Assembly (NCBI GenBank): GCA_934100165.1
Contig: CAKOPN010000006.1
Span: 1-64,000 of the forward strand
DNA length: 64,000 bases
Source: an uncultured Bacilli bacterium
GTDB lineage: Bacteria; Bacillota_I; Bacilli_A; RF39; UBA660
Reading direction: 5' to 3'
Part shown: piece after piece, positions 45,979-55,135 of the stretch
Layout of the letters: each line of letters opens with the position of its first letter
Numbering within the stretch: position 1 is the first letter of the stretch
Notes under the pieces: generated by a model
What the model was told of the DNA's origin: nothing
What the model saw: only the letters and a program-made list of their open reading frames with translations
Database searches by the model: none
Made by a program: the position numbers and the translations under genes

Positions 45979-47455
45979 GTATTACACTTTCTTCTAAAGT
46001 TGTTTTAATAATATTTATTACTACTTCTAAATTTGTTTCTCTTATATAGGCATTTGGCACCTCTATTTCCATATCATATAATACAAGTCCATAAATATCT
46101 TTAGCATTCTCATCAACTACAATAGTAAAATCATCTACTTTTTCATAATTTTCTTTACTGCTTACTTGCCTTACTATATAAGTTCCATATGGTAGAGTAA
46201 GTTCAATTGTTCCATCTTCATCTGTTTCTTTTCTAATTATCTCATTTTCTTTATTTATAAACTCAAATATAGCGCCCTTTTCTGGTTTCATTTCATTTTT
46301 TTCGTATTCTTGTTTGCTGCCATAATATTTAATTATTTTTATTTTTGTGCTTTTAACATCATTTTCCTTTGTTATTTCTATATTTAAATGTTCACTATCA
46401 ATTACGTAATAATATTCATTAGTATCTCTTTTATATCCAGGACCTGCTTTAGTCTCCACAATTTTATACTTTCCGTATTCTAAGTCCTCTAAAATACCAC
46501 TACCAGTTTCATCAATTTCTATTGTACCTACCAAGATATCATCTTTATATACAGAAAATAATGTTCCAATTAAAGAAGCTTCACCTTGGGGAGTATTGGT
46601 CTGAGTTTCGCTGTCTACTTTATTTATTTTAATACTTCCTGACTTTACTGTAATATTAAGCGATATTTCGATAGGATCAAGTTTTCCTCTTTCTATTAAA
46701 GTTTGACTTTCTTCATTGTAAAAGTACTCAGTATCTTTTTCAGCCTGATTAAATTCTCTTATTAAAGTTATTGTGTAGTTACCACTATTTTTGGCTTTTA
46801 TTACAAGATTATTATCTTCAATGTAAGAATCAATATCTGCTTTTTTTATTTTGTATTTACTTAAAACCCTATTGTTATCTTCTAAAATCATTGTACTATT
46901 CTTACTTAATTCAATGTTATCTTTTATATCTGGAAGTGTATTTGCATCCTTTATCAACTCTTCTAATTCTTTCATTTCTTGCTTATATGGGAAAATTTTC
47001 TTTCCTTCATTCACATTGTTGATCCAGTAGAAAGAATAGAGAGGTTCTGCAGTTCTCCAGATTAACATTTGGGTTATGCTAATCCATTTATAATCTGTAT
47101 GATCATTGTATCCATAACCAAAATATGCTAGTTGTTTAATTCTTTTCCACTGTTCCTCATTTAAATTAAACAAGTTGCTATACTCTTTATATCCTGTGTA
47201 AGTACTTCCATCTATAAGTGTTGAAAATGAATCTATACAATAAGCAATATTAGATGTAACTGTATTTCTTATAGCTTTAGCATTTTTATACTCATGATAC
47301 TGCATATTGTACTTAGAATATGAAATATTTGGCAAGAACTCTGCACCACTAAAAGATGAAACTGTCGCTGCAGCTTTTATACTTTGTCCAAATATTAAAA
47401 ACAAAAAAACTAACAATAATATTTTTCTTTTCATATGTTTATCTTTTACCATCAC
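45968..47455 (-). CDS. Surface adhesin with thioester domain and Cna-B-like repeats
   Basis: About 490 residues. A signal peptide lies at about 8-29 (MKRKILLLVFLFLIFG). The thioester domain has the Cys-Gln pair in AYCIDSF (C73) and SITQMLIWR (Q129), which can form a covalent bond to host or partner molecules. Two beta-sandwich Cna-B-like domains follow (about 270-360 and 365-460). The C-terminus has EVPNAYI, perhaps a degenerate sorting signal, but lacks a hydrophobic tail. The gene overlaps the sortase gene. Start uncertain: two or more ATGs, no strong Shine-Dalgarno. Confidence 0.82.
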   Translation of the reverse strand: MMVKDKHMKRKILLLVFLFLIFGQSIKAAATVSSFSGAEFLPNISYSKYNMQYHEYKNAKAIRNTVTSNIAYCIDSFSTLIDGSTYTGYKEYSNLFNLNEEQWKRIKQLAYFGYGYNDHTDYKWISITQMLIWRTAEPLYSFYWINNVNEGKKIFPYKQEMKELEELIKDANTLPDIKDNIELSKNSTMILEDNNRVLSKYKIKKADIDSYIEDNNLVIKAKNSGNYTITLIREFNQAEKDTEYFYNEESQTLIERGKLDPIEISLNITVKSGSIKINKVDSETQTNTPQGEASLIGTLFSVYKDDILVGTIEIDETGSGILEDLEYGKYKIVETKAGPGYKRDTNEYYYVIDSEHLNIEITKENDVKSTKIKIIKYYGSKQEYEKNEMKPEKGAIFEFINKENEIIRKETDEDGTIELTLPYGTYIVRQVSSKENYEKVDDFTIVVDENAKDIYGLVLYDMEIEVPNAYIRETNLEVVINIIKTTLEESVIHEK

Positions 47456-47510
47456 TAATATTATTATTGCTAGTTAAATTTGTTTTTCCTTAATTTCTTC
47501 TAAAATTTTT

Positions 47511-47542
47511 TTTAAAAAAAGTAGAATATAAAAATATTCTAC
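47511..47542 (-). terminator. Intrinsic terminator after the CHAP hydrolase gene
   Basis: GTAGAATA (47521-47528) pairs with TATTCTAC (47535-47542), followed on the minus strand by a T-run. Confidence 0.8.
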
Positions 47543-48936
47543 GCTTTTCCAAAGGCTGATTTTCCTTCTACGGCTCTTTTTGTCATTGTATCGGTGGACA
47601 TCAACCTTGACCAGTCATTTGTTAATTGATCTAATCGCCATGTATTTACAACAACACCACGTTGTCCTCCATCATAAGATGGTTGAGCTTGTGCTATCTT
47701 AACACGATAACTTCCATCATCTGACTTCACAACACCAAGTACCGTTCCTGTATGTCCACTTCCACTTCCATATCTTGATATTATTGTTCCTGGTTTTAAA
47801 TTGGATAAAAGTTCACTACTTGACATATTTTCGATTTTTTCACTATTTTCAAATATTTCATAAAGCGTAACACCTTTTAGATTATTATTTCCAGCTTGAT
47901 TAGTTTTTAATAAGCCTTGATAGTATGTCCATGCAGTAAATTCTACACAATTATAGCCACTTTTAACAACTTCAGTGAATCCTTCAGTATATGTATTACC
48001 ACTTGAGCCATTTCTTACAGTAACAAGTGAATTTGTTGCTACCACTGCTGCTACTGTTGCATAATCACTTACACTTTTGCAATTATTTGCTTTATAAGAT
48101 CCTTCTAGTATTACATCCATTATTTTACCTATATCAGAGCATTCCTTGTTTGTATAAGATTTGCCAAACATTTTCCACAATACCTGACTATCATTATTTC
48201 CTTTAAGTTTAGAATTTAAGAATGAGATTGCTTGCTTACCCATTTCTGAGTCTTGACCAACAGCTTTTACAATTGCATTTTTATCGTATGCTATTGTATA
48301 TGTTGCACCAACACCACCACTTGATGATGAATATGGTAAAACTTTCTGATATATTACACCATTAACTTCATAATAAATATTTACACTATTATCAGAAGTA
48401 ACAGTAGATGTTATTGTTAAACCAGTATCAGTGGTACTTTCAGTAACTTGGAATTCTTTTAACTTTTCGCTACCAGATTCTCTTGCCAAAAGTTCATCAT
48501 GAGATTTACATAATTCTTGATTTTTTATTTCAAACTGTTGTTTTGAACTTGTTACTTTGGCAGCTATACTTGATCTATTTGGATCATCTTGTTCCATTTT
48601 ATTTAATTTGGCCATATTACTATTATATTCACCTAAAATTTGTTCAAGTTCTTTTATTCCAGAATGCAACTTTTTACAGTCTTCTATCATTTTTCCAAGT
48701 TCTGATTCTAGACTTTGTTCAATTTTCTTTACAGTCTGGTTTATATATTCCATTTGTGCTAATACACTTGTACCACCACTACTTTGAAATGATTCATTTA
48801 AGTTATCGACCATCACATTATTTAAAGTTAATAAATTAGTTATATCTGTTGTTAACTCTTTTTCAAAAGTATCTAATTTTTCTAAGTATGGACTTACATT
48901 AGCTTCAAATTTTAATAACTTTGCATCTATTTCCAT
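47539..48936 (-). CDS. Coiled-coil plus CHAP-type peptidoglycan hydrolase, probable type VII-like substrate
   Basis: A 465-residue protein without a signal peptide. Residues 1-150 form long amphipathic helices. The C-terminal domain (about 315-450) has the CHAP/NlpC arrangement: C330 in SGYNCVEFTAWTYYQG and H395 in GSGHTGTVLGVV, followed by IAQAQPSYDGG. The family cuts peptide cross-bridges or stems in peptidoglycan. It is the last gene of a run with two WXG100-like genes, so export by a type VII-like system is likely, but no EssC-type ATPase is within the window. Confidence 0.82.
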   Translation of the reverse strand: MEIDAKLLKFEANVSPYLEKLDTFEKELTTDITNLLTLNNVMVDNLNESFQSSGGTSVLAQMEYINQTVKKIEQSLESELGKMIEDCKKLHSGIKELEQILGEYNSNMAKLNKMEQDDPNRSSIAAKVTSSKQQFEIKNQELCKSHDELLARESGSEKLKEFQVTESTTDTGLTITSTVTSDNSVNIYYEVNGVIYQKVLPYSSSSGGVGATYTIAYDKNAIVKAVGQDSEMGKQAISFLNSKLKGNNDSQVLWKMFGKSYTNKECSDIGKIMDVILEGSYKANNCKSVSDYATVAAVVATNSLVTVRNGSSGNTYTEGFTEVVKSGYNCVEFTAWTYYQGLLKTNQAGNNNLKGVTLYEIFENSEKIENMSSSELLSNLKPGTIISRYGSGSGHTGTVLGVVKSDDGSYRVKIAQAQPSYDGGQRGVVVNTWRLDQLTNDWSRLMSTDTMTKRAVEGKSAFGKA

Positions 48937-48946
48937 GAGTGCCTCC

Positions 48947-49246
48947 TTAAATATTACTATCTATTAGTTTGCCTAATGAATCTTCCTTACTTTTGTAATC
49001 TTCTATTACTATCTTTTCTAAAAAATCAATATATTTATCGTTACTTTCTTTTATAGCTTTAAATTCATCATAAATACTTTTAAATTCATTTAAAACAGTT
49101 TCACTTGTAGCAGATTGCCAAAAATCAGGAATTGTATTTGCTTTTGCTTCAATATTCTCAAGAATTTCTTTTATTTCATCTCTTCTACTTTTTAATTCTG
49201 TAATTTTTTCATTTAATTTATTTGTATCCAACTTTATGTTACTCAT
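48947..49246 (-). CDS. WXG100-like small protein A
   Basis: A 99-residue, all-helical protein with a two-helix hairpin. The turn motif FWQSATSE matches the W-x-G position of WXG100 proteins but with Q-S in place of G. It is preceded by a gene that overlaps by 8 bases and followed by the CHAP hydrolase 10 bases on. WXG100 proteins pair as dimers and are exported by type VII secretion. Function here inferred from context. Confidence 0.75.
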   Translation of the reverse strand: MSNIKLDTNKLNEKITELKSRRDEIKEILENIEAKANTIPDFWQSATSETVLNEFKSIYDEFKAIKESNDKYIDFLEKIVIEDYKSKEDSLGKLIDSNI

Positions 49247-49553
49247 CTTGGTACCCCCTGTTTAAATCCATTGTCTTTTTTAAATCTAAATCTATGTTGC
49301 TATGTTTTGTAGCAAGGATTTCCATTACTTGAGTATTTTCCTTAATCTTATCTTCTACATTTTTTATGGTATCTAGATAATTAATGAAACTTTCACTAAA
49401 GTTATCATAATCAATGCCACTCCAAACTTCTCCTATTTCTTCGGTTATTTTTTTCATTTCTGTAACATTTTCTTCTAGCTTTTCTACTTCTTTATCAATG
49501 TACAAACCTGTTTCATATAACTTTCTACAATTTATTTTAAATATATTTCCCAT
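49239..49553 (-). CDS. WXG100-like small protein B
   Basis: A 104-residue two-helix hairpin protein with VWSGIDYDNF, a W-x-G motif in the turn. It overlaps protein A by 8 bases and follows the 359-residue gene by 2 bases. The two proteins are likely heterodimer partners. Confidence 0.78.
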   Translation of the reverse strand: MGNIFKINCRKLYETGLYIDKEVEKLEENVTEMKKITEEIGEVWSGIDYDNFSESFINYLDTIKNVEDKIKENTQVMEILATKHSNIDLDLKKTMDLNRGYQDE

Positions 49554-49555
49554 AG

Positions 49556-50635
49556 TTAACCTCTTTTTGCATATACTGATTTAATTATTTTTTGAACGTC
49601 TGTACTTTGATTTAATATTGCCATAAATTTCTTTGATCCAGATGCATCATTTATATAATTTTTAGTTGTTATTATGCTCTCTGCGGTTGTATTGTTTTTA
49701 TCTGCAACCATGTCAATTACATCTCTTACAGCATATACGATGTCTTCACTTATATTTTCTATTCCTTGTCCATCATATATATTTCCCGCTACTTCCATAC
49801 CATCTTTATCATCAAGTAAAGAGATGGCAACTTCATAATTTTTCATAGCATTTGTTAATATATTTTTATTACTGCTATTATCAAGAAGTTCACTAGATGT
49901 AATATTATTTCTTAATGCTACTTTGTCTATATAACTATTTAAATATTCCAAATTTTTCTCATCGATCGTTTGTAATGCTCCATTACTGTATGCTTCCATT
50001 AAAACTTTTTTTAAATTGTTATCATCAAGGTTATAAAGAGCCTTTTTCATATCTTCGCTAATATTTGGAGAAGCCATCACTTTTTCTTTAATTAAAGTTC
50101 CGTTGAAATCATTTAAAACATTTTCTAGACTACTGTTTTTGCTTGTAGCAATGCTTGATAATGCTATAGATAGTCCAACATAATCACTAACTGAAATGTT
50201 TTGATTATTGCTATCTTTATTTGTATCTATTTGAGTATTTTGATTATTGTTATTTACTGTGGTATTAGAGCTTGTATCAGACCTTGAGCCACTATTTCTG
50301 GTGTATGAAGTACCGCTCGCAACATAATTAGAATAAGCATAGTCAGTTTCTTGTTGGCTAGTTGCAGTAGATTTTATCATTGATGTAACTTCAGTTATTG
50401 TGCTTGTTAAAGAACTAACAGAAACTGCAAGTGACTTAGTATAATTTATATATATATTATAGTCAGTTAATGGTTTTAATCCATTTATTACTCTTTCGCT
50501 AGTTAAATTTAAACCATTAACTTTATTATTCCATGACAAACAAAGTTCATCTATTGATGGAAAATTCATAACTATATCACTGTCTGATAGACTTGATACT
50601 ACATTTGAACTTGTTTCTGTTTGACTATCTGCCAT
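49556..50635 (-). CDS. Large companion of the WXG100-like pair
   Basis: A 359-residue protein without a signal peptide. The N-terminus is helical and contains LCLSWNNKVNGL, a possible W-x-x-x motif. A Ser/Asn/Thr-rich linker (about 105-150, NNNNQNTQIDTNKDSNNQN) joins a helical C-terminal part. AGGAGG Shine-Dalgarno. First gene of the four-gene operon. Probably a substrate or chaperone of the same export route; no enzyme motif seen. Confidence 0.7.
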   Translation of the reverse strand: MADSQTETSSNVVSSLSDSDIVMNFPSIDELCLSWNNKVNGLNLTSERVINGLKPLTDYNIYINYTKSLAVSVSSLTSTITEVTSMIKSTATSQQETDYAYSNYVASGTSYTRNSGSRSDTSSNTTVNNNNQNTQIDTNKDSNNQNISVSDYVGLSIALSSIATSKNSSLENVLNDFNGTLIKEKVMASPNISEDMKKALYNLDDNNLKKVLMEAYSNGALQTIDEKNLEYLNSYIDKVALRNNITSSELLDNSSNKNILTNAMKNYEVAISLLDDKDGMEVAGNIYDGQGIENISEDIVYAVRDVIDMVADKNNTTAESIITTKNYINDASGSKKFMAILNQSTDVQKIIKSVYAKRG

Positions 50636-50761
50636 TATAAGTCCTCCTTTAAATATTTATACTATATGAAATATTTTAACATATTAAGGCTTTAAAAACT
50701 ACATTTATAATTATTTTAACATTAAAATAATGTAAATTGTTGGATAAATAAAAGCATATTA

Positions 50762-50786
50762 AAAGAGTGAAGTTTTATCACTCTTT
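50762..50786 (-). terminator. Intrinsic terminator after the alcohol dehydrogenase gene
   Basis: AAAGAGTGA (50762-50770) pairs with TCACTCTTT (50778-50786). T-rich sequence follows on the minus strand. Confidence 0.75.
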
Positions 50787-50791
50787 ACGTA

Positions 50792-51811
50792 TTATGGTTT
50801 AAAAATAATTTTAATTGCATCATCTCTTCCACTAGTTAATCTTTCAAAAGCATTTTGTGCTTTTTCTAGAGGAATAACATCATCAATATATTGTGCCACA
50901 TCTAAATGTTTATCTCTAATTAACTCAAGTGTACGCTCAAAATCAAACTCACTATATGCAATTGACCCTTTCATGGTTATCTCTCCCATTACTGGTATAA
51001 CCATTGGCACTGTAACTGGGTTCATTGATACTCCGACTAATACGATTGTACCACCGTTTTTAGTAAGTATCATTGCTTCACTAACTGCACCTTGATTTCC
51101 ACAGCATTCTATTACTTTATCAAAGCCCCCGTTTGTTCTTGCTTTTAATGTTGGAACTGTATTTTCATCTATAGCGTTATAATATTCATCTACTTTGCCA
51201 TACTTACAAGCTTTCATTCCACGTGCTTCATTTGTCTCTAGTAATGCTACATAAGTAGCGCCTTCCATTTTAGCAAATTCTGCGGCCATCAAACCAATTA
51301 TTCCACCACCAATGATACATACTTTATCGCCAACAATTATATCGGCTAGTTTTACAGCATGTAGTGAAACGGCAGATGGTTCTACCATACAAGCTTCTAC
51401 ATCAGTAACTGTATCTGGTAATTTTCTAACCATACTACTATAGCAACTTGAGTATTCTGCATAACCACCGCTATTTTCTAAAGATAGACCAATTGCATGT
51501 GTCCAAGTTTCTTGACAATATTGTGGATTTCCACTTCTACATGCATTGCATTTACCACATGGTGATATTGGTAAGCCTGTTATTCTGTCACCAACTTTTA
51601 AATCTTTTCTATCTCCTGGATCAGTAACTGTACCTGAAAACTCATGTCCCATTACAAGTCCAACTGGAGCACCCATGTCCCAATAATGTATATCCGAACC
51701 ACAAATTCCACATGCGTTAACCTTGAAAGTTACTTTGTTATCGGACTTTGCTGGTTCATCTTTTGTTGTTACTTTAAGTTCTTTTGCACCTGTTATTTCT
51801 ACACATTTCAT
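50792..51811 (-). CDS. Zinc-dependent medium-chain alcohol dehydrogenase
   Basis: A 339-residue protein. The catalytic zinc site is CGICGSDIHYWD and MGHEFSGTV; the structural zinc cysteines are in SPCGKCNACRSGNPQYC. The nucleotide-binding glycine motif is IIGGGIIGLMAAEFA. This is the sorbitol/threonine/butanediol dehydrogenase branch. I chose the ATG after GGGTGA. Monocistronic with its own terminator. The substrate cannot be named from the sequence. Confidence 0.92.
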   Translation of the reverse strand: MKCVEITGAKELKVTTKDEPAKSDNKVTFKVNACGICGSDIHYWDMGAPVGLVMGHEFSGTVTDPGDRKDLKVGDRITGLPISPCGKCNACRSGNPQYCQETWTHAIGLSLENSGGYAEYSSCYSSMVRKLPDTVTDVEACMVEPSAVSLHAVKLADIIVGDKVCIIGGGIIGLMAAEFAKMEGATYVALLETNEARGMKACKYGKVDEYYNAIDENTVPTLKARTNGGFDKVIECCGNQGAVSEAMILTKNGGTIVLVGVSMNPVTVPMVIPVMGEITMKGSIAYSEFDFERTLELIRDKHLDVAQYIDDVIPLEKAQNAFERLTSGRDDAIKIIFKP

Positions 51812-51890
51812 ATACTTCACCCAATATTATGTTAGCATATTTATCAAGAATTGTTGATATGTTTGTCCTATAATCATGTAAATTTACACT

Positions 51891-53705
51891 TTAATTTATT
51901 GCAGTACCATTTACATAAAGTTTATATCCATTAAAATCTATATTGCTATTATCACTTACTTCATTATTTAGTTCTGTAATGTAGCTATTTCCTGTTAAAT
52001 TAATACTTGAAGTGGCGTCTAAATTTAATATAATTGACTTTGCATTGTTATCACTGTTTATTGTACCTTCATAATAAGATGATTCTTTCATAGTCATTGT
52101 TAGTGTTGAAATTGAGTCGATTATTATGTCTCCAAATGACTTTTGATTATTCGTTATAAGAGTTACATCTCCTCCGTTAGAACCACTGTTTCCCCAAGAA
52201 TCTTTTTGGGCTCTTAAGAAGGCTCCAGTTGAATCATTATTTTTTATTTCATTATTTGTAAGTGTTATAGTGGCAGTTGTATTTGTTATATAAAATGTGT
52301 CCCCTTTATTGGTTGTAATTTTACTATCAGTTGCATTAAATAATGCTTCACCAGTTGCGGCATCTCCGCTCATTGATTGGTATAGGAAAATATTTTTATA
52401 TGTTGTTGATTGTCCATTTAACTCATTGTTAGTATCAGTTAAATCACAATTGTTTATTGTTACTTTATTTTTTCCTTCAATTACTATTCCTTCTGATGCA
52501 GTTGCTATTAAAGTAGCATCATTTACTGTTATGTCTGCTGTCGAATAAATACTTGGAGAACCCTTTCCTGTTGTTTTGTAAGTTCCTTTGTTTACTGTTA
52601 CTGTACCTCCACCTCTATCTGTTCTTATAGCTGCACTTGAAGTACCGCTAGTTGTTATTTCTAGGTTGTTAGCAATCATTGTTCCTCCACCAGTTGTCAT
52701 TATTCCACCAGAATTATCTTGTGATGTAGTTATTTTTGAATCAGATATTTCTATGGTTGTACCATCATTTGATGAATTATTTGTTGTAGCACTTCCACCA
52801 TAGCTAAAGACTCCATTTGCACCTGTAGCATCTGTTGTAATTGTTGAATTCTTAATTGACACTTTCGCACCGTTCTTGGCAATTATAGCAGAGTTAGTTC
52901 CATAGAAACTAGTATTGTCCCCTCCATCTGATGATCCTGTTTTTTCTACAGTTATATTATTTAAATCTACAGTTATATCACCATCAATCAACAAAGCATT
53001 TTCATCTTTTTCGCTTGATGAATATTCTTCATTTTCTACTGTTTTCGTTTCTTTAATTTCATTTTTTGAGGAGTATTCAATGTTGCTGTTTCCATTTCCT
53101 TTTTCTGTTGTGTTAGAACTATTTAAAAAATAATTAGTAGTAATTGCACCAAATGAGTAAGTTAATACTCCTGTTGCTAAGAGTGTTCCTAAAATATATA
53201 TAATAATTTTATCTTTGTTTTCAAAAGTTTCCTTAATATTTCTCTTATTTAAATTTGACATAACAAGATATATTGCTAAACTAGAAATCACTAATGCCTC
53301 TACTGCAAATACTATATAATATGTTGTACCAATTTCTTTGCTTGATGCAGTGTTTGTATTTTGCCCAGGCATTTGTATATTGTTGTTTGGCATTTCTGGT
53401 CTGTTATTATCATTATCCATTTCTGGTATATTTGACTCATCATCTTGCATGTCTTCATTTTGATTTTCATTCATATCTGGTTTGTAACCAGGATCTTTTC
53501 TCTCTTCATCATCATTCATATCTGGAGGAGTCATTTCCCCACCTTGGTCTTGGCCATTTCCCCCACTTGGCATTTCTGGAGGGTTATTAGAGAAATTGTT
53601 ACTTCCCTTAACATTGTTTTTGGCATAATTCATTGTTAGAAATACCATTACACAACTCAATATAATTAACACTACGCATATTGCATTTTTAACATTTCTT
53701 TTCAT
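51891..53705 (-). CDS. Surface protein with beta-solenoid (Cthe_2159-type) domain
   Basis: A 604-residue protein. An N-terminal hydrophobic segment (about 8-26) is followed by a Pro/Met/Asn/Asp-rich stretch (about 38-115). Two further membrane segments lie at about 128-190. The rest is a Ser/Thr/Asn-rich beta-solenoid with repeated TITVN-type strands (NNITVEKTG, ITTDATGANG, DLTDTNNELNG). Such domains bind polysaccharide. It is downstream of a two-component system on the same strand. The acidic Pro/Asn-rich stretch shares a motif with the sensor kinase. Confidence 0.78.
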   Translation of the reverse strand: MKRNVKNAICVVLIILSCVMVFLTMNYAKNNVKGSNNFSNNPPEMPSGGNGQDQGGEMTPPDMNDDEERKDPGYKPDMNENQNEDMQDDESNIPEMDNDNNRPEMPNNNIQMPGQNTNTASSKEIGTTYYIVFAVEALVISSLAIYLVMSNLNKRNIKETFENKDKIIIYILGTLLATGVLTYSFGAITTNYFLNSSNTTEKGNGNSNIEYSSKNEIKETKTVENEEYSSSEKDENALLIDGDITVDLNNITVEKTGSSDGGDNTSFYGTNSAIIAKNGAKVSIKNSTITTDATGANGVFSYGGSATTNNSSNDGTTIEISDSKITTSQDNSGGIMTTGGGTMIANNLEITTSGTSSAAIRTDRGGGTVTVNKGTYKTTGKGSPSIYSTADITVNDATLIATASEGIVIEGKNKVTINNCDLTDTNNELNGQSTTYKNIFLYQSMSGDAATGEALFNATDSKITTNKGDTFYITNTTATITLTNNEIKNNDSTGAFLRAQKDSWGNSGSNGGDVTLITNNQKSFGDIIIDSISTLTMTMKESSYYEGTINSDNNAKSIILNLDATSSINLTGNSYITELNNEVSDNSNIDFNGYKLYVNGTAIN

Positions 53706-53869
53706 TTTTTCTTTCCTTTCTTTTTTTATTTTTTTATATCATTTATCACTACCTTTTCTATGTTTAAAACTTTTACAGTTGATATTTTCTACCTTTATCT
53801 TATACTTTTTCCTCCTTTCTATGTATTAAATAATAGTACACATTTATTAAATAAAAATTAAAAATAAAA

Positions 53870-53896
53870 AAAGTTTTACTTTTTAAATAAAACTTT
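53870..53896 (-). terminator. Intrinsic terminator after the sensor kinase gene
   Basis: AAAGTTTTA pairs with TAAAACTTT and is followed by a T-rich run on the minus strand. It overlaps the kinase stop, so the downstream surface gene has its own promoter or readthrough. Confidence 0.65.
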
Positions 53897-55135
53897 AAAT
53901 GTTGTTATATCTTCCATTGAACTTGCTGTTATTGTTCCACCATGGGATTCAACAATATTTTTAGCAATCGCAAGTCCTAGTCCATACCTATTTTCATTTC
54001 TATTTCGTGATTTGTCTACTCTATAAAATCTTTCGAAGATCTTTTTTTCTTCACCTTTTGGTATAGGTTCGCCTTTATTTTGAACTTCTAATATTATTTG
54101 ATTTGTACTGTTGGTTAAATTTAACGTGACTGTTGAGTTCTTTTTAGAATGTTTGATTGCATTATCTAATAAAATTTCCACAAGTTCTTTTATGCTGTTT
54201 TCGTTCATCTTGAATTTGATATCTTTATCTATATTGTATTTTAACTTTATATTGCTCTCAAATGCTTTTCCTTCAAACGTTAGTAGAGAAAGCTCTACTG
54301 TTTTTGATAAGTCTCCTTCTGATAATTTCATATTTTCTTTATTCTCTGTTGATGCAAGCTCTAATAAATCAGTTACTAAAATATTCATTCTTTTTGCTTC
54401 TTCTTTAATATTTTTTAGCCACTTTTCTTCCTTTGGATTTGCTTCATAAGCTTCACTACTAGCTATTATTACAGAAAGTGGTGTTTTTAATTCGTGAGAT
54501 GCATCCGCAATAAACTGTTTTTGTTTATTGAAACTTTCTTCTACTGGCTTAATTATCCAGCTTGTAATCCACTTTGTGATAAGTAATATTAAAGACTCTA
54601 ATAAGAAGAAGATACATACTGATAGTCTTAGTGATGTTAAAAGATTAGTTTTTATATTCGAGTTGTCTAAAATAATCAAGAATTTCCCTTTTACGTATGA
54701 ATAAGAATAATTTTCACTATATAATGATCCAATATATTTACCTTGTCTATCTTGAGTATTTAATATCTCTTCCGCAATAGAGTTTATTTCTTCAGTGTTT
54801 TTATTATTGTTTGAATTATTTATTATTTCTTTTATATTATTATTTTCATCAATAAGAACTGTGTATATAACTGAATCCATAAACTTAATATTTGGTTCTT
54901 CTTTTTTATTCATATCGTTGTTTTGTGGAGGTGTTTTGTCATCTGGTTTAATACCGTTTGGGTCTTTTCTATCATCTTGTTTTTTTGCATTATCCGTTGC
55001 AACATTTAAACTGTTTTCAACACTTTTCTTGTGTTCTATGTAGGTTTGTGTATTAAATAAAATAATAAAACTTAATATACTTATTGTTAATATTGAAAAG
55101 GTCACATAAAACACTTTATTTTTTAACTTCTTCAT
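53876..55135 (-). CDS. Sensor histidine kinase of a two-component system
   Basis: A 419-residue kinase with two membrane segments (about 8-27 and 176-196). The outer domain (28-175) has a Pro/Asn/Asp-rich part (DDRKDPNGIKPDDKTPP). The H-box is DASHELKTPLSVII, the N-box ELVEILLDNAIKHSK and G-box GLGLAIAKNIVESHGG. The start is ATG with GGAG eight bases upstream, and the gene overlaps the response regulator gene. It would phosphorylate the neighbouring regulator. Ligand unknown. Confidence 0.92.
   Translation of the reverse strand: MKKLKNKVFYVTFSILTISILSFIILFNTQTYIEHKKSVENSLNVATDNAKKQDDRKDPNGIKPDDKTPPQNNDMNKKEEPNIKFMDSVIYTVLIDENNNIKEIINNSNNNKNTEEINSIAEEILNTQDRQGKYIGSLYSENYSYSYVKGKFLIILDNSNIKTNLLTSLRLSVCIFFLLESLILLITKWITSWIIKPVEESFNKQKQFIADASHELKTPLSVIIASSEAYEANPKEEKWLKNIKEEAKRMNILVTDLLELASTENKENMKLSEGDLSKTVELSLLTFEGKAFESNIKLKYNIDKDIKFKMNENSIKELVEILLDNAIKHSKKNSTVTLNLTNSTNQIILEVQNKGEPIPKGEEKKIFERFYRVDKSRNRNENRYGLGLAIAKNIVESHGGTITASSMEDITTFKVLFKK

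Noticed and set aside
52900..53600. Tandem repeat or CRISPR-like array
   Set aside because: The region is low-complexity coding sequence (Asp/Asn/Pro/Met-rich and Ser/Thr-rich) without regular repeat and spacer lengths. No CRISPR array was seen in the window.
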